Assembly (NCBI GenBank): GCA_000231825.2
Contig: JH720293.1
Span: 868,001-932,000 of the forward strand
From: Tetrahymena elliotti 4EA
Taxonomy: Eukaryota; Ciliophora; Oligohymenophorea; Hymenostomatida; Tetrahymenidae
Direction: 5' to 3'
Length of the DNA stretch: 64,000 nt
Shown here one piece after another: positions 55,304 to 64,000 of this stretch; position 1 is the first letter of the stretch; the number at the start of each line of letters is the position of its first letter. The translations under genes and the position numbers were made by a program. The notes under the pieces were generated by a model. That model ran no database searches. It had not been told where the DNA came from and saw only the letters and a program-made list of their open reading frames with translations.

Positions 55304-55953
55304 TTTATTTAGTTTTTTAACCTTACCCTACTTATTAAAAAAGTGTTAACTTTTAATGAAAAATATATTTTTCTTGTTTTTGTTTAATTTGAAGATTTCA
55401 CTTTATAAATTTTAATTAAATTGTGAAGAAATCTCATTTTTGTTAAATAAATTGTCACAATCTATGAAAAAAATTTCATTTTTACAATCAGATTATTACA
55501 CAAACTTAATACATAGATAATTAGATTGATCACCCAAAAATTCAGATTAAGGTCAGGCAAATAGTTATTTATTTATTTTTTTTCAATTTGAGATAGAAAG
55601 ATTAGCAAGCGAAATAAACGATTATTTAACAATGAATGTTATTATTTCAATCTAACACAACTTTATTTATCTATTTTATTAATTTAAATAATGTTTGATC
55701 AGTTTTTACATCTTATTGCTTTCTTCCATGTTCAACCATGTTAAATTAAAAGACTTACATATTTGTTTGCTTTTATTTTTTAAAATTATTCTCTTTTTTC
55801 TTAATTTTTATTATTGATTAAATGAATGAAAAGATTTAATTCAAAAATCTTAAAACTCTTTTTAGGAAATTTAAGCAAGATTAAGTCTAAAAACTCATAT
55901 AAAAAAATAAATTTATAACTCTAATTATAGAATTTAAAATATTTTTTTTTCTT
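55304..55953. other. intergenic
   Basis: 5' flank of the ULK-like kinase (-) and 3' flank of the four-TM protein (-). AT-rich, no structure noted. Confidence 0.6.
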
Positions 55954-56541
55954 TCATAATATTTTTCTTAAAATAAATATTAAAATAGCCATCAAACAGA
56001 TGAAAGACAACAAAGTTCCTAAAACAATCAGAGATATTTGTAAGACACCACACTCATATTTTATGTAAACAAACTGTCCTACTATTGAAGCTATGCACAT
56101 CAGCAAGATTATTTTGCCAATTTTACTTCTCTTATTCGATTCTTCAGTATATCTTTTTTGGATTTTCATTTATTTCATCTATTTCCAAGAAATTATAATA
56201 TTCAAAGCAAAAAAAAATTTTGTAGTGATAGAAGCAATAGTCCATAGCATTTATTTTTAACATTATGGAATATCTTCAGGGTTATAAAAGCTTTTTTTAC
56301 TTATAACTATGATCTCTAAAACTATGAATGCAATAAAAATGCTGGATATTAAAATCTAACATTTCAACATTTTTAATCTCTATTAATGTCTTTCCGAGAT
56401 ATCATCTAACTCACTTTAAGATTTACTGCGTTATGTTTAAAGTTAACTCTATGCTTAGGAAATTAGAATTTGTGATTTGGCAATACTAAATGGACTCTAA
56501 GAAAGAGCAACATTATTCAGAGAGGATTTATTGTTCTTCAT
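55954..56541 (-). CDS. four-helix membrane protein, function unknown
   Basis: Single exon, 195 aa, ATG at 56541 to TGA at 55954. A Ser/Gln-rich cytosolic-type N-terminus of ~55 residues is followed by four hydrophobic helices: ILISSIFIAFIVLEIIVIS, a second starting MLWTIASITTKFFFALNIII, IILLMCIASIVGQFVYI, and LIVLGTLLSFICLMAILIFI. A basic loop (KRYTEESNKRSKIGK) separates helices 2 and 3. Even TM number puts both ends on one side, probably cytosolic. It lacks an obvious signal peptide and family motif. Confidence 0.75.
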
Positions 56542-58778
56542 TTCTGTAATTTGATATTTTTTTAATTATTTTTATGATTTATGAGCTTTTTATTTATTAT
56601 ATAATAAGCATTGAAGTTTTATCTAACTAATTTGCCATAGTTACACCAAGCTACAATCCAAGCTAATATTTTCAAAGAATTTATCGGATTGCAAAAATTT
56701 CATTTAGTTTTGTAATTAAAATTTTTTTATTTTTAAAAATTAACATAAAAAAAATATTTTAACATATTCTTGAATACTTTTAATATGAAAGAGATTTATT
56801 TAAAATTTTAAAATATTAATTTTTCTACAACGTAATCTAAAAACTGCTTTGACGTATTTTGATTTATTAATATTGTGTGGAAATTTTTTCATTAATATTA
56901 TAGAGTATAATTGGGGTACCTGAAAAAAAGATAATATTTTTTAATTAATATTACTTAATATCTATCAGTATAATCACTTATTTATTATTAAATAAAGAAA
57001 TTAAATAAAATACTACCAAACTTTATTAATAGTCAGAAATGATTATTCAATATTATAGCTTTTATAATAGTTTGTTTTACTTCAATCAGTGATTAAATTT
57101 GGATAAAAAATTATGATAAATAAAAATTAAATTAATAAGATATTAGGTATCGTATTTATGAAAGATTTAATAATGATCAAATTATTATTTTCCCTCAATT
57201 TACTAATTTAAAATTTTCTAAATTATCAATAATTTTCAGATTATCAATTATTATTAATCCTAATCTTTTTAATTGATAAGCAAGCACCATCAAAAAATAC
57301 TTTTTCTCTGGTTTATTTGGAATTATATTATCTATTTTGAATCAGTATTTAATAGAACATCAAAAAAGCAAAATAAGATTTAGGCATAAAATGAAAATGA
57401 AATTATAATTTCTTCTTAATTTGTTAAATTTTAAAAAAAACTCTTTTCATCTTTTGATTTGTTATGAGGTAAAATCTAAATTCTAATTCATTTATTTTTT
57501 TCTTCAATTCGAACAATAAAAAACTTTAAAAGCAACAACAAGAAAAAAATGTTTAATTTGATATTTTTGGTTTAAATATATTTTATCAAGCCAAATGTTT
57601 GAAGTATTTGATCATTTAAATTTAATAAGAAATTATTAACTTAAATGAAATAAAATAAATAGTGTTCATTAAAAATTAGTTTAATTATGAGAAATAAATA
57701 AATATTAATTCATAACTAATTTAGACTTTTATTTAAGTGTAATTAACAATTTTGAATATATTTAATGTTTTTAAATTTAATAAGAAAGTTTTTAATTTAC
57801 AAATTGCAAAACTCTAAATTTTAATCAAAAAAGTAATATTTTGTTTTATTAATTGTTTAATTTTGCTATATTCAAAATAATTTTAGACTAAAAGTAGAAT
57901 AAATGAATATGAGATTTTAATTTATTTATTTAAAAAATTTAAGTTTTCTATTTCTAAAAGTATCTATCCAAACATTATTGTCTATTATTATTTTTATTTT
58001 TGATATAGACTTAGTAAATAAAATCCATTCATTAAAAAGAAAATTCAAGAAACAAAAATTAAAATAGTAAAATTTGAAAAAGATATTCAAAAAAAAACAT
58101 AAAAAAAATGTTAGCATCAAACAAGCATTTACCAAAAACATAACAGTTAAAACAAAAAATCATTCAATAGAATTAGTTTTTATAGTTATATGCAATCAAT
58201 AATAGGTTGAATAAATTAGCTCTTTTTTTCTATAAACTATTGAAAATTGTGCATAAAATAGTGACGCTTTATATTTCATTTGGTCAAAAATTATTCAATA
58301 CATGCTATAATAAATAAAAGTTTGTGAGCTAAAATTTTAAATGCATAAATAGGCTATAAAGTAAGATATTCTTCCTATCCCTCCAAAAATGTTAGAAAAG
58401 GTAGTCAAAATATACAAAAGAGCTAAGAAAATTGTATCGAATGAAAAGTCTTAATATTTTTATTCAATTTAAACTATTTATGTTTACATCCTTGATTTCA
58501 TTTTAAATATTTATTGAACAGGAAATTTTCTTTCTTTTTTCTAAAATTTTATTTCTTAGATTACAATTTAATAAGATTGTCATTAATTGTCATCGACACT
58601 TAATTTGTTGTGTCATTTTTAGTTGATTTATTATGAAGTTCTATATTTTAATTAAAATCTATCCTTTTTTAAAATGAAATAGAGAGACATTTGAGTGGAT
58701 TTAAATTAGTTTTTAATATATATCTAAATTAATAATAAATAAAAAATTCAATAAACATTATATAAAAAAATAATTAAA
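56542..58778. other. long intergenic region
   Basis: About 2.2 kb between divergent genes (four-TM protein on minus, methyltransferase on plus). Apart from a decayed membrane-protein frame (58196-58590, minus), it is A/T-dominated with no further repeat or gene that could be supported. Confidence 0.55.
58196..58590 (-). pseudogene. probable decayed membrane-protein gene
   Basis: A minus frame reads KFPVQQIFKMKSRMQTQIV, then QDFSFDTIFLALLYILTTFS and NIFGGIGRISYFIAYLCIQN, reaching a TGA at 58297-58295. It then continues in the same frame with FDQMKYKASLFYAQFSIVYR to a second TGA at 58198-58196. Two hydrophobic helices and the residue mix look like a real coding remnant. The internal TGA and missing start suggest decay, or an unrecognised intron. 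Confidence 0.4.
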
Positions 58779-59654
58779 ATGCTTCCTGCTTAACAAAAAG
58801 ATTTATTTGGTCATTCTAATCAAGGCGAAAACTATGATAAATTCAGACCTGTTTACCCTCAAGAGTTTTTTGATTTGATATTAAAGCATTCTGTAGACCG
58901 TTAAAACTATGTTGATATTGCTTGCGGAACTGGCTAGCTGTTATTTGAGTTGAGTAATCACTTCAAATTTAGCTTAGGAACAGATATTTCACCAAAATAG
59001 ATTGAAGTTACGAACTAAAAAATTGAAAAAAAAAATCTTTAAGACAAAGTGAAAGCTATTGTCTGTGATGCACATTCCTTGCATTAAATATCTAACGAAA
59101 AAGGATTACCCCCTAAATATGATTTAATTACTATTGGATAAGCTCTACACTGGTTTGACACTTAGAAGTTTTTCACAGAAGTCAGTAAAAATATTATGAA
59201 AGAAAGCTAAAATAGTATATTTGCTGTTACAGGTTACTTCTGTAGAGGTTTTGATTATATAGTAGGTGAAGATGCTTTTGAAGAAGATTAAAATATCTAT
59301 AATGAATTTTATGATAAGGTTAAAGAGCATTTCGATTGTGATAGAGAGAATCTATCTTTAGGATATGTAGGATATGATTTTTCTAAAGAGTTCAAAGAGA
59401 TAGAAAAGATACAAACTGTAACTAATACTCCTTGTTCTATTTTTGAAATGGTTAAATACTTGAAAACATACAGTGCTTACAATTCTCTTTTAGAAAAAAA
59501 TAAAGGTAACTCCGGATTTGTTGATCCAATATTAAAATTTGAGGAAGATGTAGCTAAAAGAGTATCAGAAATTTAAAAAACAAGCTAATTCTAATCTTAA
59601 AATCCTATAAGAATGAAAACATCTTATTTTCTAAGAATATTCAAGAGACTTTGA
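58779..59654 (+). CDS. SAM-dependent methyltransferase, class I
   Basis: Single exon, 291 aa, ATG at 58779. It starts with a short linker and GHSNQGENYDKFRPVYPQEF. Then come SAM motif I YVDIACGTGQLLFEL, the acidic-loop region LGTDISPKQIEVTNQK, motif II with VCDAHS, and the family's ALHWFDTQKFF. The C-terminus NPIRMKTSYFLRIFKRL matches the end of this family. Layout and length fit the small cytosolic methyltransferases related to yeast Tmt1/Crg1 (trans-aconitate type) and UbiE-like enzymes; the substrate cannot be read from sequence. Confidence 0.9.
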
Positions 59655-60112
59655 TTTTTAAGAGCTTTAAAATAACTAACTGTATTTTAATTTTTTAAAC
59701 GAATTCAATTTATCATAAAAAAATTAAATTTGTAGTTATGTTGTATCCTTATTTATGATTTTACAGTTTGTGTTTTATTGGCTTTGTATAATCTCTTGAT
59801 ATCTTATTTCTCAGTTACTAATTTTAAAAAAATTATTAATTTACAGATCATGAAAATATAACCTGAAATAAACAAGAATAAATGCTATTATTTTACATTC
59901 AATTTTAAGAAATTTGTTTGGTTAATTTTAATAGAATTTTATTTTAAAATCATTAAAAGAAAATTTTCTGTTAAAGTTTATAGTCTAAAAACATGAAATT
60001 AGATATTAGATATGCTTATTTAAAGAAACAGATATGAAATGTTTTTTTCTGGTTTTTGAAACTTAAAATACCAGAAAAACCTTTTGCAAAAATTAATAAT
60101 AAGAATAAATAA
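59655..60112. other. intergenic
   Basis: 3' flank of the methyltransferase and 5' flank of the LRR gene, both on plus. No feature seen. Confidence 0.55.
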
Positions 60113-62297
60113 ATGGAAAACTTTATGAACACATTTTTGGAAATACTCAAAGATTTTCATTTTAGAGTTGGCAGCATTAATTTAAATTGCATTTTTTTAT
60201 TAGATAAGATATAAATTTTTATTAAAATTAAATTTGCTAATACCCAGAGTAAAAAGAAGAAAAAAAATGTAATAGAAAACAACAACATTTTATAGGATAA
60301 AAATGTAATTTGATTTTAATCTTTAATTTACTAAAATTTTATTATTTTTTAATTCAAAAGTTAGTTAACTCTGAAGATAATTTAAGTATTAATTTAAGGT
60401 AATTTATTTCCATAGTTGATTATATATATATTTAGATTTCTTTTATTAATTTCTATATATTATTTTAGTCTCTGAATTATTATTTATTGATCAGTTAGAT
60501 TTTCTAACTGTTTTACTCCTCATTTTTTTATCTAAGTTGAAATTTTTTTCAAATATAAAAAGTTATTCTGAAATTAGTGATCAATAAATATCAAGCTTGA
60601 GCTCTGCTTTAGCTTGCTGCCCTAATCTCTCTACTTTGAAATTAATTCTAGAGTAAAATTACTTTAATTTTGATTTGGATAATAGTCTGTACAATTATCA
60701 ATTTAAAAAATTAAGTTTTAATTTCTTTAAAGAATTAAAATTTTTGAAATCATGAAAACCCATTATTCACATTTATTCTGCTTTTTTTATTCCTCATTTA
60801 TCAAAAATAAATGATTATTTAGTAAGCTCTTGAAATAAATCAATCAGTCATTATATTTTTTATTTATTTTTTAACTATCTTTATGAAGTTTGTGTTTATT
60901 TCTAATTGCCAATCTTTTTCTTTATTTTTTTCCCTTCCATTTTCAGCTTATTTTTAAATCTTTTTTCTTAACATCTAAAGTGGAAAATAACTTTGCAATA
61001 CAGGTCTACAAAGCTTGAGTTCTGCTTTACCTCAAATCATGAATCTCTAATTTTTATCGCTTGAACTAAGGTAAAAATAGTTTTGAGTTTTTAATTATTA
61101 TTTTAAGTTATTGTAAATCAAAAAATTTAAACTTTAAAAAATATTAATCTTGTTAGAAATCATACTAAATGAATAGGAAATCTAATAAATTAAAAATTTG
61201 AACAAATAAGTTTCTTTTATTAATTTTACTTTTTCTATATTTTCTAAATTAATAGTAACAATTTGATTTGTGATATGGGCATTAAAGGAATAAGTAAAAT
61301 TTTAGCTAAATTTCCTAATCTTAACAATTTATTGATTAGTCTGAAGTATCTAATAATAATTTATGATTTAATTAAAAATTTTTTGATTTTAATTATTATT
61401 TTTGATAAAAATTTAAAAAGTGATAATTAATTTGGTAACCTAGGATTTTAAGAGCTAGGCTTTGCTTTATCTAAATAGAATAATCTTCAGCGATTGGTAC
61501 TTTAGTTATGGTAGATATATTTTTTTATTTTGAATTAATGTTTCTTGCAGTTATAAATTAAAAGAAGCAATAAACTAGAATAAAATAAAAAATTAATTTT
61601 TTGTTAGCTTCACAATTTTTAATCTATCTTTTTGATTTTTCATATTAATTTTGTCTATGAATATAAACTTAAATTGATATTGAAATTTTTTTGTTTTTCA
61701 ATCTCTTACTTTTACTTTAATTATTTACAAGCATTTTTAACTCACTCCTTTTTATAAAATTATTAAAAGCCAAATTAAATTGATGATATTGGCTTATAAT
61801 ACTTGTATTCTTCTTTATCTTAGTGCCTTAATCTTAAAAATTTGATACTTAATTTGAGGTAAAAATCAATTTATTTATTTTGGATTTTAATTTATCATCA
61901 ATTTAATTTCATTTTTAATCTATTAAATAATTTTCTCACTCTTTTTGCTTTTTAAATATCTGTAAAAACTACTTTTACCTGAGCAAAAATTTTTTAAATA
62001 TTAAAAGCGATATCAGTTTATTGGGCTAATCAAAATCAGGCTTCTGTTCTAGTTTATCTCTTTGTACTAATATTTAGACTTTAAATCTTGTCTTTGAGTA
62101 AAAATATTTAATTATTTAAGCAAAAAAAATCTTGATAAATTATTTTTCCTTTCTTTATTTAAATTTCTTTAATTTTAAATAACACTTTTTTCTAAATTTA
62201 AAGCGAAGGTTAATTTGATTAAAAAAACCAGAAATTAATAAAAAGATAAGTACTTAAAATGTAAAGGTTAGTCAGCGAAAGAATTTTGCATTTCTGA
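60113..62297 (+). CDS. leucine-rich-repeat protein, roughly one LRR per exon
   Basis: Exons: 60113-60304, 60361-60398, 60563-60652, 60981-61070, 61256-61345, 61421-61510, about 61770-61858, 62008-62097, 62204-62297. Five internal exons are exactly 90 nt in phase 2, each adding a 30-residue repeat unit: ISDQQISSLSSALACCPNLS, CNTGLQSLSSALPQIMNLQF, DMGIKGISKILAKFPNLNNL, GNLGFQELGFALSKQNNLQR, and GQSKSGFCSSLSLCTNIQTL. The 61770 exon (DDIGLQYLYSSLSQCLNLKN) is 89 nt and breaks the frame if spliced at its AG; skipping it restores the frame. The last exon ends KMQRLVSERILHF, a typical end for the Tetrahymena LRR family. These ribonuclease-inhibitor-like repeats form a binding solenoid. The ATG at 60113 fits by phase but its N-terminus is unrecognised. 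Confidence 0.8.
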
Positions 62298-63418
62298 TAA
62301 AGCTCAAAAATGAAGAAATTATAAAAATGAATTTAATGGAAATATTTTCAATTATTTGTTTATTTCAACTTATGATTAGTTTTAACAATTTATTTCATTC
62401 CCTACTAATAATTTCATCGAAAAGTACTCTAAAACCTGAATAATTTTCACTTTATTTTGATCTAAAAGAGTCTAAATTTAATAATCTTTAATTTTAGGAA
62501 TCTACTTTTTTGAAAAACATTCAATATATAGTATAATACGGGGTCTGGCTCAATCCGTAAAAAATTATTAATTCATAGGGTAATTATTATTATAAAATAA
62601 TAATTACCCTATGAATTAATAATTTTTTACGGATTGAGCCAGACCCCGTATTATACTATATATCATTCAATTCTTGAACTTAAAGCTTAAAATAAAAAAT
62701 TGTTTTATATGAATTTTTGAGCTAACAAATTAAATAAAATGATATTCTCTTAAAATTATAAATACAAAATATTCTTAAAAAATTAGATAAAGTTTACTAT
62801 TTAAATAAATTTAATAAATCAATTTTTAATTTAAGTATCTTTAAAGTTAATAATATCTTTGGCTAATTTTTTCATTTTATTATTGTTGTAAATAATTATT
62901 TTTATATATTATATCTTTGTAAAATATGATAAAGAGGAAAGCGTTGCGTTATGTTATTCTAAATTACTTAATTAATTTGATTTAAACATATTTTATTTAA
63001 ATAATGTAGACAGATATTTAAGTCGTGTTAAGTAAAATACCCTATCAAAAATTTTTCACTTTTTTATTAATTGAATTTGAGAATATAAATCATTTAATAC
63101 ATCTTTGTATTTAATGATGAATATTCAATTATTAATAAATATCAAGTGATAAACAATAATTGTAAAAAATTTATGGTTAAAATTTCATTATTTTTGAATT
63201 AAAGATGTTTATTTTTAAAGTAAGCGACACTATCATTTAATTATCAATACACTTTAATAAAAGTGTTAAAAAAATTATATTTCTGCGCTATATTATGAGA
63301 TTCCAGATATTTTTATTTGCTTAGATTTTTACCATATCTTCAGTAATAAATTTAGAGTGATCAATTAATTATTAACTTTGGACAGAATTATTAAATTAAT
63401 AAAGCGAGATAAATAGAA
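62298..63418. other. intergenic with palindrome
   Basis: Downstream of the LRR gene and upstream of the last gene. Besides the palindrome at 62524-62663, the sequence is A/T-rich without coding character. Confidence 0.6.
62524..62663. mobile_element. 68-bp perfect palindrome, MITE-like foldback element
   Basis: Left arm 62524-62591, loop ATAA at 62592-62595, right arm 62596-62663; I found no mismatch along the arms. The arms hold a GC-rich core (CGGGGTCTGGCTCAATCCGT) unlike the surrounding DNA and end in TA-rich sequence (ATATATAG / CTATATAT). A foldback element or terminal-repeat-only transposon remnant of Tc1/mariner type is the simplest reading. There is no internal coding sequence and only four bases of spacer. 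Confidence 0.85.
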
Positions 63419-64000
63419 ATGGTTATGAGAAGTAAATATACTAAGAAATATTATGATGAGCATAGTCCTTCCAAGAGAGTAAGATGGAATTCACCCAAAA
63501 AAGAAGCTCAAGAATCAGATAAAGCAAGCCAAATCCAAAGTTTGCAAACATCTTCAGAATTATCTTTAAGTTAGAGTTAGCATATACAAAATAATTAACT
63601 AGATATTAGCAAAGAACTCGTTTAGAATAAAGAAAGACTCATGAATTTTTTAATAGATAACAATATTGAATTTTAGAAGTTACATCCTAATGAGTATTCA
63701 GCAACAATAAAATTAGTTAATATTAATTAATCACCAGATAATGAAACAAATGAGAATGGAAAGAGTTTATCTCCAATGAAGATATCTTAAAGTTAGGGCT
63801 ATTTTGCATAAAAAGAAAAGGACATAGCAAACATTGCACAGATTAATAAGTAGAATAAGTAACCTTTTATATCAGCTATATTGAATGACATAAAGGCATC
63901 ATAATAGCATGTTGATTTAGCAAATGTTTTTAATATTTCAATGGTGACTGATCCTTCAGTAGATTAAAACTAAAGATTCATTCAATTTTTAAATGAGAAA
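63419..64000 (+). CDS. unknown Ser/Gln-rich protein, 3'-truncated
   Basis: ATG at 63419 after an A/T leader; open for 194 codons to the window edge without TGA or a needed intron. It starts MVMRSKYTKKYYDEHSPSKR with a basic SPSKRVRWNSPKK cluster that could be phosphorylated or nuclear-targeting. A helix (NKERLMNFLIDNNIEFQKLH) and Q/S-rich linkers follow. An SPMKISQSQGYF motif and DLANVFNISMVTDPSVDQ near the edge have no recognised family. The residue mix and Gln use match neighbouring genes, so it is likely real. Confidence 0.7.

Noticed and set aside
57926..58141. 71-codon Phe/Asn-rich minus-strand frame
   Set aside because: Low-complexity TTT/AAT text typical of A/T spacer DNA, with no structured segment or homolog-like motif.
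61568..61769. Extended version of the frame-breaking LRR exon
   Set aside because: It restores phase but adds about 67 residues of Phe/Ile/Asn-rich spacer-like text that no sibling exon has.

Overview
The window reads as macronuclear-type DNA of an oligohymenophorean ciliate, most likely Tetrahymena or a close relative. It is extremely AT-rich. Every convincing gene reads TAA and TAG as glutamine and ends only at TGA. Introns are mostly 44-75 nt, GT..AG, with T-rich ends; a few are longer (up to 763 nt). Proteins are rich in Q and N, and one gene belongs to the LRR type (SLSSAL..CPNLSTL) that I associate with Tetrahymena. No bacterial-type operons, tRNA, rRNA or CRISPR were seen. All exon models below were built by hand from frame, phase and splice consensus; no search was run.

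Left third (1-26 kb): a 5'-truncated vWA protein (+), an importin-alpha (+), a 1321-aa coiled-coil protein (-), a cyclic-nucleotide-gated-type K+ channel (+) with an antisense ORF inside one intron and a duplicated 3' end, and a 2983-aa protein that I identify as the centriole distal-end protein C2CD3 (+, 12 exons).

Middle (26-45 kb): a one-TM protein with 44/53-aa tandem repeats (-), a fragmentary multi-exon gene (+), a five-finger C2H2 regulator with Cys clusters and repeated His motifs (+), an RS/CCCH/histidine-phosphatase fusion (+), a LITAF-plus-wolframin-OB membrane protein (-), a QN-rich protein (-), a protein kinase (+), and a decayed phosphatase fragment.

Right third (46-64 kb): a second importin-alpha (-), a dual-specificity phosphatase (-), EMC8/9 (-), an ULK-like kinase (-), a four-TM protein (-), a decayed membrane-protein ORF (-), a SAM methyltransferase (+), an LRR gene whose internal repeat exons are each about 90 nt (+), a 68-bp perfect palindrome, and a 3'-truncated gene (+). 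A strong G-quadruplex motif lies near 49.05 kb. The genes do not form one pathway; they are separate housekeeping, ciliary and signalling genes with individual promoters. The most unusual items are the repeat-per-exon LRR gene, the palindrome, the metal-sensor-like zinc-finger protein and the two domain fusions.
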